A stretch of 26,512 nt of DNA from Candidatus Falkowbacteria bacterium RIFOXYC2_FULL_47_12 (GTDB lineage Bacteria > Patescibacteriota > Patescibacteriia > Patescibacteriales > XYC2-FULL-47-12), in NCBI GenBank assembly GCA_001778285.1, contig MFGL01000009.1, positions 5,726 to 32,237 of the forward strand, written 5' to 3'. The first letter of the stretch is position 1. Every line of letters starts with the position of its first letter. Below the pieces are notes generated by a model. It made no database searches. It was not told the origin of the DNA and saw only the letters and a program-made list of their open reading frames with translations. Below are positions 6,178 through 14,367 of the stretch, piece by piece. Both the position numbers and the translations under genes were made by a program.

Positions 6178-6789
6178 ATGAAAAGCAAAAAAAACCTTTT
6201 AGAACAGCTAAAATCATTACCCCATTTTAATAAAAGCACTGTTTATCAGCTCGGTAAACAGTTGGGGCTTAGAGACACGACGATTGACACCTACATCAGC
6301 CGATTTTTGAAATACAAAGAAATCCTGCCGCTTAAAAAAGGATTGTACGTGTCTGTGGATTTTTTTGAAAAAAATAGAGCGGATATTTCATACTCGTTTT
6401 ATCTCGCGAACGTTATTCGTACCCCCTCATATGTGAGTTCTTGGACCGCTCTCCAGTATTATAACCTCGCTACCGAAGCGATTCATTCCATCACTTCAGT
6501 TACCCCCAAAGTTACCAGAAGCTATCAGACGAAAGCAGGTATTTTCGCGTATCAGTCAATGAAAAAAGATTTATTCTCGGATTTTTTTTTGGTTAAGGGC
6601 AGGTTTGATTTTTATATCGCTTCACCGTCCAAAGCATTGTTTGATTTGTTATATTTCAGGACGCGCCAGTTCCGCGGCGTTAAGATAGAAAATCTTAAAA
6701 CGCTCATAGAAGAATTGCGAGTAGATATTGATGAAATGGATGCGACGGAACAGAAAAAATTTTATGAAAGTATTAAAAAATTTGTATGA
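6178..6789 (+). CDS. abiEi: AbiEi-like antitoxin / transcriptional repressor (type IV TA)
   Basis: This 203-residue protein has an N-terminal winged helix-turn-helix (about 5-60: NLLEQLKSLPHFNKSTVYQLGK through LKKGLYVS). A C-terminal domain contains SSWTALQYYNLATEAI and YIASPSKALFDLLYF, as in AbiEi proteins. In characterised systems AbiEi neutralises AbiEii without binding it and represses its own promoter. The frame is open upstream to 6109, but that would run through the promoter. The ATG at 6178 fits the predicted transcript start and gives a near-leaderless mRNA with no SD. It overlaps the toxin gene by ATGA. Confidence 0.85.
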   Translation: MKSKKNLLEQLKSLPHFNKSTVYQLGKQLGLRDTTIDTYISRFLKYKEILPLKKGLYVSVDFFEKNRADISYSFYLANVIRTPSYVSSWTALQYYNLATEAIHSITSVTPKVTRSYQTKAGIFAYQSMKKDLFSDFFLVKGRFDFYIASPSKALFDLLYFRTRQFRGVKIENLKTLIEELRVDIDEMDATEQKKFYESIKKFV

Positions 6790-8072
6790 GCGAACAGATA
6801 TTAAAAAATTTAAAAAGTAGACTAGCTGATGAGTTATCTGGATACATGGGAGTCCGCTCTGATGTAAAACAGAATAAAACGAAAGAGCTATTACAGTTTT
6901 ACGTTCTCAACTTTATTTACCATCATCCGGAATACAGCCAATGGATTATGTACGGCGGTTCCGCTTTGCGCATCATTCACGGGCTTGACCGGATGTCGGT
7001 TGATTTGGATTTTGAAATTTCCCAGACAGTAACAAAATTTTTTTTGGAAGAGTTCAAAGAAGAGGTTGCGGATTATTTTGTAAATATCTACGGCGCCGGC
7101 GCTGATTTTCTGACAGTAAAAATTACCACCGGTAGAGGCTTGCTTTTAAAATTTCACGTCGGTACGGAGTTAAGTCTCGGCCATCCGTCAAATCAGGTGC
7201 ACGTAAAAATTGACCTTAACCATTTTATTGCCCCAAACACCGTAACTGAACGCCGGCCGATAAACAGCAGCCAGCTTTCTTTTGTCATTCTGACCTACAA
7301 CATGGGCGCGCTGATGGCGAGTAAATTAGCCGCTATTTTTCTGCGCGGCACCCGTGGCGTGGGAGACGCACTGTATGAGGAAAAAGGACGCGACATTTAT
7401 GATCTGATTTGGTATATGGGTAGAAAAGTCGTACCGGATTTTGATTATATGATAGCTAAAAGTATTGATGTAAAAGACTTGCGCGCGCTTTTTGATAAGC
7501 TCACATTACAGATGAATAAAGTGAGCGACGAAAATCTTAAGCAGGACTTATCGCCTTTGTTCGTGGACAGGACTTATATTGAAAATTGGCTTAAAAATTG
7601 GCGGGAAAGTTATTTGCGGCTTTTGGATGAATATAAAATCCATACTGTCACAGAGTTTGAGCGCGTAACAACACATCAGGATTTTAGTTCAGATAATTTT
7701 TCTTTCATTTTTTGGTATAAGACAGAAGATGGCAAAGCGATAAGAATTATCTATATTATCAGCGACCATTGGATTATATTTAAAGATATAGATTTGCAGA
7801 TTAAAATAGACAAAGAAGTCAGGGAAAAAAGCGAAATTTCCGACTATGGCTGGAGTACAAAATTAGCTGCTCATGAAAAATTACTGCGGTATGCCACTCT
7901 TTTTTATCAGAAAACTGAAAATTATTTCAAAAAAACAAATCACATAATGCTCGGCGACAGCATTGTCACCAAAGTTATCCGCATGACGGCCGACAATTTG
8001 AATCAGAAAGAACAGACAGTGCTTAATAAATCAGCTTTGCTTTCGTGCGAACTTGATGATTTGTTAAAATAG
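6786..8072 (+). CDS. abiEii: AbiEii-like nucleotidyltransferase toxin with C-terminal extension
   Basis: This is a putative nucleotidyltransferase toxin, partner of the upstream AbiEi. The DNA polymerase beta-like core shows MYGGSALRIIHGL (GGSALR at 57-62) and SVDLDFE (71-77), with catalytic D73 and D75. A conserved Lys/Asp pattern follows, including ASKLAAIFLRGTRGVGD and GRDIYDLIWYM. Family members are usually about 250-310 residues; this one is 428. The last 130 or so residues (from about HTVTEFERV) form a separate domain I do not recognise. Translation is coupled to the antitoxin by ATGA overlap. AbiE systems are linked to phage abortive infection and element stabilisation; that role here is inferred. 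Confidence 0.85.
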   Translation: MSEQILKNLKSRLADELSGYMGVRSDVKQNKTKELLQFYVLNFIYHHPEYSQWIMYGGSALRIIHGLDRMSVDLDFEISQTVTKFFLEEFKEEVADYFVNIYGAGADFLTVKITTGRGLLLKFHVGTELSLGHPSNQVHVKIDLNHFIAPNTVTERRPINSSQLSFVILTYNMGALMASKLAAIFLRGTRGVGDALYEEKGRDIYDLIWYMGRKVVPDFDYMIAKSIDVKDLRALFDKLTLQMNKVSDENLKQDLSPLFVDRTYIENWLKNWRESYLRLLDEYKIHTVTEFERVTTHQDFSSDNFSFIFWYKTEDGKAIRIIYIISDHWIIFKDIDLQIKIDKEVREKSEISDYGWSTKLAAHEKLLRYATLFYQKTENYFKKTNHIMLGDSIVTKVIRMTADNLNQKEQTVLNKSALLSCELDDLLK

Positions 8073-8078
8073 CTAAAT

Positions 8079-8106
8079 TTGACTTTTACGGCTCTTGTGG
8101 TATAGT
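8079..8106 (+). promoter_or_regulatory. Promoter of the S1-protein gene
   Basis: TTGACT (8079-8084), 16 bases and TATAGT (8101-8106) lie just after the abiEii stop codon. They predict a leader of about 110 bases. Confidence 0.65.
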
Positions 8107-8149
8107 TTCGTTATAACAATTTTGCCGCTTTTATATAGTCCTCTCGGTT

Positions 8150-8161
8150 CGCGGCGCCGCG
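8150..8161. repeat. Perfect 12-bp GC palindrome in the rpsA leader
   Basis: CGCGGCGCCGCG is self-complementary and sits mid-leader between the promoter and the ATG at 8223. It could form a stem in the mRNA. S1 genes are often autoregulated through their leader, but nothing specific is recognisable here. Confidence 0.5.
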
Positions 8162-8222
8162 AGGAGCTCGTTCCCCAAAGCAATTTTTGGGTAAACAGGG
8201 TTAAACGTATTTTTTTATTTTT

Positions 8223-9500
8223 ATGCCAGAAAAAAACACTCAAACAAACGATGAGTTTCAAGCGCTTTTGGAACAAGACAGCTTCACGCCGCCCAAGGTG
8301 GGAGACATCGTGACCGGCACCGTGCTCTCGGCTTCCAACGCCGAGGTTAAGCTTGACATCGGCGGCATCATGGTCGGCATCGTGCGCGGCCGCGAACTCT
8401 ATCGCGAGGCGCCCGAGTACGCCAATTTAAAAACCGGCGACACCATTGAGGCGACAGTCATCGATACCGAAAACGAAAGCGGCGAGCTTGAACTCTCCTT
8501 TAGCTACGCCGGCCACCAAAAGGCCTGGGCCGCGCTTTCCGACGCGCTGGAAAATAAAAAAATTATTGCCGTCAAAATCAAGGAAGCCAACAAAGGCGGC
8601 TTGGTTGTCATCTATGGTCAAATCGTCGGTTTTTTGCCCGTGTCTCAGCTGTCGCCGGATAACTATCCGCGCGTCAGCGGCGGCGACAAGAGTAAGATTT
8701 TGGAAAAACTTAAAAGTTTCGTTGGTACTGACATGGAGGCGAAGGTCATGGATTTGAATGAAAAGGAAGAAAAATTCATCGTCTCCGAAAAAATGGCCTG
8801 GAGCGAAAAACAGCGGGACGTCATCAGCCAGTATAAGCCGGGAACAGTCGTTGTCGGCACGATCACGGCGGTGACGAGTTTTGGCGTCTTCATCAGCTTC
8901 GGCGAGGGACTTGAGGGCCTCATCCATATTTCCGAGCTGGCCTGGCAGCGCATTGAAAATCCGGCCGACCACTACAAGGTGGGCGACATTCTCAAAGCTG
9001 AAATCATCAACATTGACGGCGCCAAAATTTTCCTCTCGGCCAAAAAACTGCTCAAAGACCCCTGGACGGAAGTGGCCGAGCACTATCACCTCAACGACAA
9101 AGTCAGCGGCGAAATTTTAAAAATCAATCCGTTCGGCTTGTTCGTGAAACTTGATGACGACATTCACGCGCTCGCGCACGTTTCCAACCTCAACTTAAAG
9201 GCCGGCCAAAAATTGGAAGATTTGTTTAGTATAGGCAAAGCCTATGATTTTTACATTATTTCCATGGAGCCGCGGGAGCATCGTATGGGTTTGGGCATGG
9301 CGCCGGGGCGCGAAGCCAGCGGCAAAGCTGAAAAAGCCGCCGTGGCAAAGGCGGAAGAGCAGTCGGCTGACGCAGTGAGTACAGACGAAAAGCCGGCAGA
9401 GCCGAAAGCAGAGAAAGCAAAAGAAAAAAAAGAAAAAAGTGAAAAGGTGAAAGAAAAAAGCAAAAAGTCTTCGGCAAAATCCGCTGAACTGAAAGCATAA
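8223..9500 (+). CDS. rpsA: S1 RNA-binding domain protein (ribosomal protein bS1-like)
   Basis: This 425-residue protein has four S1 (OB-fold) domains at roughly residues 23-93, 108-178, 202-272 and 289-358. The third is the most canonical (GTVVVGTITAVTSFGVFISFGEGLEGLIHISEL). The last 60 residues are a low-complexity Ala/Lys/Glu tail, probably disordered. S1 helps mRNA loading on the 30S subunit. Four domains rather than the six of E. coli is usual outside Proteobacteria. It is monocistronic, with its own promoter, leader and terminator. Confidence 0.92.
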   Translation: MPEKNTQTNDEFQALLEQDSFTPPKVGDIVTGTVLSASNAEVKLDIGGIMVGIVRGRELYREAPEYANLKTGDTIEATVIDTENESGELELSFSYAGHQKAWAALSDALENKKIIAVKIKEANKGGLVVIYGQIVGFLPVSQLSPDNYPRVSGGDKSKILEKLKSFVGTDMEAKVMDLNEKEEKFIVSEKMAWSEKQRDVISQYKPGTVVVGTITAVTSFGVFISFGEGLEGLIHISELAWQRIENPADHYKVGDILKAEIINIDGAKIFLSAKKLLKDPWTEVAEHYHLNDKVSGEILKINPFGLFVKLDDDIHALAHVSNLNLKAGQKLEDLFSIGKAYDFYIISMEPREHRMGLGMAPGREASGKAEKAAVAKAEEQSADAVSTDEKPAEPKAEKAKEKKEKSEKVKEKSKKSSAKSAELKA

Positions 9501-9525
9501 ATTTTTTAAATTTCACAAGAGCATG

Positions 9526-9560
9526 CCGTTCGGTCTCCATGGCCGGACGGTTGCTTTTTT
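9526..9560 (+). terminator. Intrinsic terminator of the S1-protein gene
   Basis: CCGTTCGG (9526-9533) pairs with CCGGACGG (9543-9550) with one G-U pair, followed by TTGCTTTTTT. Confidence 0.8.
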
Positions 9561-9579
9561 ACCGAAGTTATTCTATGAT
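9551..9579 (+). promoter_or_regulatory. Probable ftsH promoter embedded in the terminator tail
   Basis: TTGCTT (9551-9556), 17 bases and TATGAT (9574-9579). The -35 is weak and lies within the U-tract of the preceding terminator. The same arrangement recurs before the gene at 11639. Confidence 0.4.
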
Positions 9580-9596
9580 GTTAATGATTTAAAAGT

Positions 9597-9632
9597 ATTC
9601 GCACATTCGTACTTATTCGTAATTCGTAGGAG
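9597..9632 (-). repeat. Solo GxxExxY-type arm (TACGAAT heptamers) before ftsH
   Basis: Read on the minus strand: two adjacent TACGAAT units, AAG, another TACGAAT, GTG, then CGAAT. Positions 9604-9632 match 897-925 (right arm of cassette 1) at 27 of 29 bases. No left arm or GxxExxY gene is present nearby. AGGAG at its end precedes the ftsH ATG by three bases. Confidence 0.85.
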
Positions 9633-9635
9633 TTT

Positions 9636-11495
9636 ATGAAAAGCATCATCAAAAATTTTTTTATCTTTTTTTTCATCTTTATTGTCATCAGCGCGCTCTT
9701 TTATAGTGCGGCGGACGAGCGCGGCAACACGGCGCCGGCTGATATCGGGCAATTGGTTGAAAAAATCAATGGCGGCGAAGTTGCAAGCATTGTGGTGCAG
9801 GGCGACATCCTGAATGTTGAGCTTAAGGACGCGAGCATGCTCACAGTAAAAAAAGAAACCGGAGAATCGCTTTCTTCGCTCTTGAGCAATTTTGGCGTGA
9901 CGCCGGAAAAACTCGCGCCTCTGCGCATCGAAGTCAAAGATGAGAGCGGCCTGTCATTTTGGCTGGCAACGCTGCTGCCGTTTTTGCTTCCGCTGCTTTT
10001 AATTGGCGTGTTTATTTATTTCATGATGCGCCAGATACAGGGAGCGAACGGTCGGGCCATGATGTTTGGCCAGTCGCAGGCGCGTGAATTTAACAATCAA
10101 AACCAGGACAAGAAAAAGCGCATCACGTTCAAAGACGTGGCCGGTGTCAAAGAGGCCAAAGAAGAGCTCGCCGAGGTGGTTGAGTTTCTGACCAGCCCCA
10201 AAAAGTTTCTGGAACTGGGCGCGCGCATTCCTAAAGGCGTGCTCCTCGTCGGCGGGCCGGGCACGGGCAAAACGCTTTTAGCTAAAGCCGTCGCCGGCGA
10301 AGCCGACGTGCCGTTTTTTCATATTTCCGGTTCGGAATTCGTAGAGATGTTTGTCGGCGTGGGCGCTTCGCGCGTGCGCGATCTGTTCAAGCGCGCCAAA
10401 AAGAATTCTCCCTGTATCGTCTTCATTGACGAAATTGACGCGGTCGGCCGCCAGCGCGGCGCGGGTCTGGGCGGCTCACACGACGAGCGCGAGCAGACGC
10501 TCAATCAGATTTTGGTTGAAATGGACGGCTTTGAGCCGACCACGAACGTCATCGTCATTGCCGCCACCAATCGTCCGGATGTGCTGGATCCGGCGCTTCT
10601 GCGTCCCGGGCGTTTTGACCGCCGGGTGGTTTTGGACAATCCGGATTTGCAGGACAGAATTGCCATTTTGAAGGTACACGCGACGCATAAGCCCTTAGCA
10701 AAAGAGGTGAGCTTGCGCCGCATTGCCGAGCGCACGCCCGGCTTTTCCGGCGCTGATTTGGCAAACCTGCTCAACGAAGCGGCAATTTTTGCCGCGCGCG
10801 AGAACAAAAAACTCATTGATATGCGGCACTTGTTTGAGAGCATTGAAAAGGTAATGCTGGGGCCGGAGCGCAAGAGCCGCATCATCTCGGAAACGGAACA
10901 AAAGATAACCGCTTACCACGAGGCCGGTCATGCGCTCGTGGCGCACGTTTTGCCGCACGTGGACCCGGTGCAAAAAATTTCCATTATCTCGCGCGGTATG
11001 GCCGGCGGCTACATGCTGAAAGTGCCGACAGAGGACAAACGCATGCATTCCAAAACCGAATTCATTGAAGACATGGCCGTGATGCTGGGCGGCTACGTCA
11101 GCGAGCAGGAGATATTCGGCGACGTTACGACCGGCGCCACGAGCGATTTGAGCAAGGCAACGGAATTGGCGCACGACATGGTAACCACCTACGGTATGAG
11201 TGAGCACTTAGGCCCGCGCACTTTCGGCAGCAAAGACGAGCTCGTTTTTTTGGGCCGGGAAATTCGCGAGCAGCGGGATTATTCGGAGAAGTGGGCGGAA
11301 AAAATTGACGAGGAAATCATGGCCTACGTCAACGGTGCGGTCGCGCGCGCGCGCGACATCATTTCTCAACATAAACCGGCGCTAGAAAAAATTGTCGCCG
11401 TGCTTTTGGAAAAGGAAACCATTGAAAAAGAAGAATTTGAAGAGATGATGAATGAAGTTGATGCTGGTGAAGAGGAAAAAGACGCCGGGAAGTAA
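9636..11495 (+). CDS. ftsH: ATP-dependent zinc metalloprotease FtsH
   Basis: FtsH is a membrane-anchored AAA+ protease that degrades misassembled membrane proteins and regulators. In order: transmembrane helix 4-24, periplasmic domain 25-106, transmembrane helix 107-130. Then the AAA module: Walker A GGPGTGKT at 206-213, Walker B IVFIDEID at 261-268, and SRH with ATNRPDVLDPALLRPGRFDRR. The zinc-protease motif HEAGH is at 428-432. The third zinc ligand region is TTGATSDLSKAT. The P-loop has Gly where most FtsH proteins have the first Pro. The 619-residue length is normal. The start is set by AGGAG at 9628-9632, contributed by the solo heptamer arm. Confidence 0.97.
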   Translation: MKSIIKNFFIFFFIFIVISALFYSAADERGNTAPADIGQLVEKINGGEVASIVVQGDILNVELKDASMLTVKKETGESLSSLLSNFGVTPEKLAPLRIEVKDESGLSFWLATLLPFLLPLLLIGVFIYFMMRQIQGANGRAMMFGQSQAREFNNQNQDKKKRITFKDVAGVKEAKEELAEVVEFLTSPKKFLELGARIPKGVLLVGGPGTGKTLLAKAVAGEADVPFFHISGSEFVEMFVGVGASRVRDLFKRAKKNSPCIVFIDEIDAVGRQRGAGLGGSHDEREQTLNQILVEMDGFEPTTNVIVIAATNRPDVLDPALLRPGRFDRRVVLDNPDLQDRIAILKVHATHKPLAKEVSLRRIAERTPGFSGADLANLLNEAAIFAARENKKLIDMRHLFESIEKVMLGPERKSRIISETEQKITAYHEAGHALVAHVLPHVDPVQKISIISRGMAGGYMLKVPTEDKRMHSKTEFIEDMAVMLGGYVSEQEIFGDVTTGATSDLSKATELAHDMVTTYGMSEHLGPRTFGSKDELVFLGREIREQRDYSEKWAEKIDEEIMAYVNGAVARARDIISQHKPALEKIVAVLLEKETIEKEEFEEMMNEVDAGEEEKDAGK

Positions 11496-11507
11496 ATTTT
11501 ATACAAA

Positions 11508-11541
11508 GAAAAACCCGTGGAACAACTGCCTCGGGTTTTTT
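11508..11541 (+). terminator. Intrinsic terminator of ftsH
   Basis: AAAACCCG (11510-11517) pairs with CGGGTTTT (11532-11539), followed by further T residues. Confidence 0.8.
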
Positions 11542-11568
11542 GCTTTCTTATCACTCTTATTGTATAAT
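11540..11568 (+). promoter_or_regulatory. Promoter of the membrane-protein/pilB region
   Basis: TTGCTT (11540-11545), 17 bases and a perfect TATAAT (11563-11568). The -35 again starts inside the terminator U-tract. It probably drives 11639 onward, including the PilB-type ATPase. Confidence 0.6.
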
Positions 11569-11576
11569 AAAATCAG

Positions 11577-11618
11577 AAATCTAAAATCTTAAATCTAAAA
11601 TCTAAAATCTTAAATCTA
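11577..11618 (+). repeat. Six tandem AAATCTW heptamers
   Basis: Six uninterrupted 7-bp units (AAATCTA or AAATCTT) run from 11577 to 11618, followed by AAATTAAG and the SD AAGGAGG. They lie in the 5' UTR of the gene at 11639. Slippage could change leader length. Confidence 0.9.
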
Positions 11619-11638
11619 AAATTAAGAAGGAGGCAACT

Positions 11639-12619
11639 ATGTTCAACTATAAAGATTTAATCGTATCAGCGGCGCACATCGTTTGGCGCAATAAATATTT
11701 GTGGTTTTTTGGATTTTTCAGCGCGTTTCTCACGAGCGGCGGCGTTTTTCAAAAGCTCTACAGCAATGACAGTTCCGGCTTTGCGGCGGACTGGCAGCGT
11801 TTGCGCGCTACAGGCATTTTTGATTTCAGCATCCTGTACAACATTGCCGCGCTGGCTCACACCGACCCGCTCGGCTTATTTTTGCGTATCGTAGCCCTGC
11901 TGGTCGTGTTGGTTTTGGGCGCGTTTGTTTTCTGGCTCGCCGTCGTGTCGCAGGGCGCGCTCATTTCAGGGGTTGCCGCTATCAGGAGGAATGGGAAAAT
12001 GGATTTTAAAAAAGCGCTGGGCGGCGGCATCAGCTGCTTTTGGCCGGTGTTTTTTTTCCGCGTCATTGAAAAGATTTTTATTGTAGTCATGCTGGCGCTG
12101 GCCGCGCTGACCACCGCGAACGCGATTATTTACTCACCAAATTTTGTTCTGCGCGTTGCCGCGGTGGTGGTTTTTATCATCGCCGTTATTGCCACATTCG
12201 GTTTCATGCTCATAATACGCTACGCGCTCTCCGCCAGCATTATCAGCGGCCGGCGTTTCATTGACGCGTTCACTGATGGTTTTGCGCTCCTCAAAAACAA
12301 CCTGCCCGTCAGCATCGAAGTCGGGTTGGTGATTTTTTGTCTGAACGTGGCGCTGGGTTTTGCCGCGCTCATGCTCCTCGCCGCAGCAGTGATTCCCTTC
12401 GCGCTCCTGCTGTTTGTTTTTTATAAATTTACATTCGTGGCCGGCTTGACGTTTGTGTTGGTTTCCGGCACCGCGGCGCTGTTTGTGAGCGTAGCGCTCA
12501 TTGGCGCGTTGCTCTCATCATTTAGCGACGCTCTCTGGACGATTTTGTTTTTAACCATCAGTAAAACGAAGTCGTCGAGCTATCTCGGCCGCTGGTTGCG
12601 TTTTGCTCAAAAGAAGTAA
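11639..12619 (+). CDS. Polytopic membrane protein of unknown function
   Basis: This 326-residue protein is very hydrophobic, with about six transmembrane segments. Clear helices lie near residues 80-105 (RIVALLVVLVLGAFVFWLAVV), 135-160, 165-195, 230-260 and 262-300. The N-terminal amphipathic start WRNKYLWFFGFFSAFL resembles uncharacterised CPR membrane proteins. The basic C-terminus (SSSYLGRWLRFAQKK) is probably cytoplasmic. No catalytic motif was seen. A strong SD (AAGGAGG) fixes the start. It is 9 bases upstream of the PilB-type ATPase and probably co-transcribed, so a role at the pilus or secretion membrane platform is possible but unproven. Confidence 0.75.
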   Translation: MFNYKDLIVSAAHIVWRNKYLWFFGFFSAFLTSGGVFQKLYSNDSSGFAADWQRLRATGIFDFSILYNIAALAHTDPLGLFLRIVALLVVLVLGAFVFWLAVVSQGALISGVAAIRRNGKMDFKKALGGGISCFWPVFFFRVIEKIFIVVMLALAALTTANAIIYSPNFVLRVAAVVVFIIAVIATFGFMLIIRYALSASIISGRRFIDAFTDGFALLKNNLPVSIEVGLVIFCLNVALGFAALMLLAAAVIPFALLLFVFYKFTFVAGLTFVLVSGTAALFVSVALIGALLSSFSDALWTILFLTISKTKSSSYLGRWLRFAQKK

Positions 12620-12628
12620 GGTTGTATT

Positions 12629-14326
12629 ATGACCAGTAATTTTCAATCAATTAAGGATTTGCAGGAGGAATCAATCGGGACTGACGAGGCAACCGCGCCG
12701 GAAAAGTTTGCAGAAAAGCAAACGGAGATTAAAAAAAAAGAAATTGAAAAGCAGGTGAGCGCCGCGGCCCAGCAGCAGGGCGCGCTCTACATCAATTTAA
12801 GCGGATTCCCGGTCAGCCCGGAAGCGCTTTCTAAAATACCGCAAGCAGAGAGCGAAAGACTCGGCGCGGTTTGTTTTTTTTACGACGGCGAGCAGTTTCG
12901 CGTCGGCGCGCTTGCGCTCACCGACGAGGTTGTGGCATTAGCGGAACAGTTGCGCGCCGTGTTGCACTGTCCGGGGGAAGTGTATTTAATATCCGAGACC
13001 AGCTTTGCCGCCGTTTTTAAACTTTACGAACATTTGCCCAAAGTGAAACAAATCAGCCGCGGCGTTGCAGTTACGGCCGATGAACTCAATAAATATAGTG
13101 AAAATTTCAGCAGTTTCAAGGATTTGCAAAAAGAAATCACGCACGCCGACGTTACCCAAGTCGTGACCATGATGCTGGCCGCGGCCGTAAAATCACGCGC
13201 CTCAGACATTCACATTGAAGGCGAAGAAGCTGACATCAAGATACGCTTTCGCGTTGACGGCATCCTGCACGATGCCGCCTCACTGGATAAGAAAATTTGG
13301 GGCAAGGTGATTTCGCGTCTGAAACTTTTAGCCAGGGTAAAAATCAACGTCGCGGACAAGCCTCAGGACGGGCGGCTCTCTATTCTCATGGAACAGGGCG
13401 CTATTGACATCCGCGCTTCGTTTCTGCCCACGGCCTATGGCGAAAGCGTCGTGATGCGCTTGCTTGACTCGCGCAAGCAGGCACTCTCGTTTCGGGATTT
13501 GGGGCTGTGGGGCGAGGCCTACCACAAGCTCAAGCGCGAGGTGGAGCGGCCTAACGGCATGATTATCACGACCGGTCCGACCGGCTCGGGCAAAACGACC
13601 ACGCTGTATTCGGTTTTGCAAAAATTAAATACGCCGGAGACAAAAATTATCACCATTGAAGACCCGATTGAATATCAGGTTCCCGGCATTAACCAGAGCC
13701 AGGTTTCCGAGAAATACACCTTTGCTAAAGGCTTGCGTTCCATTGTCCGTCAGGACCCGGATGTCATTATGGTGGGTGAAATTCGTGATTTGGAAACGGC
13801 CGAAATCGCGATTCAGGCGGCATTGACCGGGCATTTGGTGCTCTCCACCATCCACACGAACGACGCTTCCGGCACGATTCCGCGCTTGCTCTCCATGGGC
13901 GTGAAGCCGTTTTTGCTCGCGCCTTCCATCAATGCCATGGTTGGCCAGCGTCTGGTGCGCCGCATCTGTGAATCTTGCAAGCGTGAGCATCAATTGAGCG
14001 AAGATGAACGCTCCCGCGTAGCCGAAATTATGCAAAATGTGCCGGCCGCAGAACTGCACGGCCGCGACTGGACGAAGGCGACTTTTTACAAAAGTGACGG
14101 TTGTGAAACCTGTCAGGGTTTGGGCTACAAGGGTCGTATCGGCATTTACGAAGTGATGGCGATGAACGCCGAAATTGAAAAATTCATTCAGGCCGGCAAG
14201 GTCAGTGAGTTTGACATTCGCGCCTTGGCTGTTCAAAACGGCATGGCGACCATGGCACAGGACGGCATCATTAAGGCAATGGCGGGCATTACGAGCGTGG
14301 ATGAAGTGTTAAGAGTAGCGGAGTAG
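12629..14326 (+). CDS. pilB: Type IV pilus assembly / type II secretion ATPase PilB (GspE family)
   Basis: This hexameric ATPase powers pilus extension or pseudopilus assembly. The N-terminal domain is about 1-170. The ATPase core has Walker A GPTGSGKT at 316-323, the Asp box ITIEDPIEYQ at 341-350 and Walker B DVIMVGEIRD at 378-387. The His box is LSTIHTNDA. A tetracysteine zinc site (C447, C450, C492, C495) marks PilB/GspE rather than PilT. The 565-residue length is normal. No pilC, pilM or prepilin peptidase gene is in the window. The next operon member is separated by GxxExxY cassette 2. Confidence 0.95.
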   Translation: MTSNFQSIKDLQEESIGTDEATAPEKFAEKQTEIKKKEIEKQVSAAAQQQGALYINLSGFPVSPEALSKIPQAESERLGAVCFFYDGEQFRVGALALTDEVVALAEQLRAVLHCPGEVYLISETSFAAVFKLYEHLPKVKQISRGVAVTADELNKYSENFSSFKDLQKEITHADVTQVVTMMLAAAVKSRASDIHIEGEEADIKIRFRVDGILHDAASLDKKIWGKVISRLKLLARVKINVADKPQDGRLSILMEQGAIDIRASFLPTAYGESVVMRLLDSRKQALSFRDLGLWGEAYHKLKREVERPNGMIITTGPTGSGKTTTLYSVLQKLNTPETKIITIEDPIEYQVPGINQSQVSEKYTFAKGLRSIVRQDPDVIMVGEIRDLETAEIAIQAALTGHLVLSTIHTNDASGTIPRLLSMGVKPFLLAPSINAMVGQRLVRRICESCKREHQLSEDERSRVAEIMQNVPAAELHGRDWTKATFYKSDGCETCQGLGYKGRIGIYEVMAMNAEIEKFIQAGKVSEFDIRALAVQNGMATMAQDGIIKAMAGITSVDEVLRVAE

Positions 14327-14329
14327 CTA

Positions 14330-14364
14330 CCCCGAACCCACAAACAGCCTACAAATCTACAAAC
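14330..14364 (+). repeat. Left arm of cassette 2
   Basis: Heptamers CACAAAC (14339), TACAAAT (14350) and TACAAAC (14358). The first 30 bases pair with 14782-14811. Confidence 0.85.
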
Positions 14365-14367
14365 ATC

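Noticed and set aside
8427..9089. 220-codon - strand ORF inside rpsA
   Set aside because: It is a shadow of the S1-domain coding region with His/Phe/Asp-rich, unprotein-like content.
10695..11207. 170-codon - strand ORF inside ftsH
   Set aside because: It is a complementary-frame shadow of the highly conserved ftsH coding sequence.
13625..14236. 203-codon - strand ORF inside pilB
   Set aside because: It is a shadow of pilB; no promoter, SD or recognisable motif.
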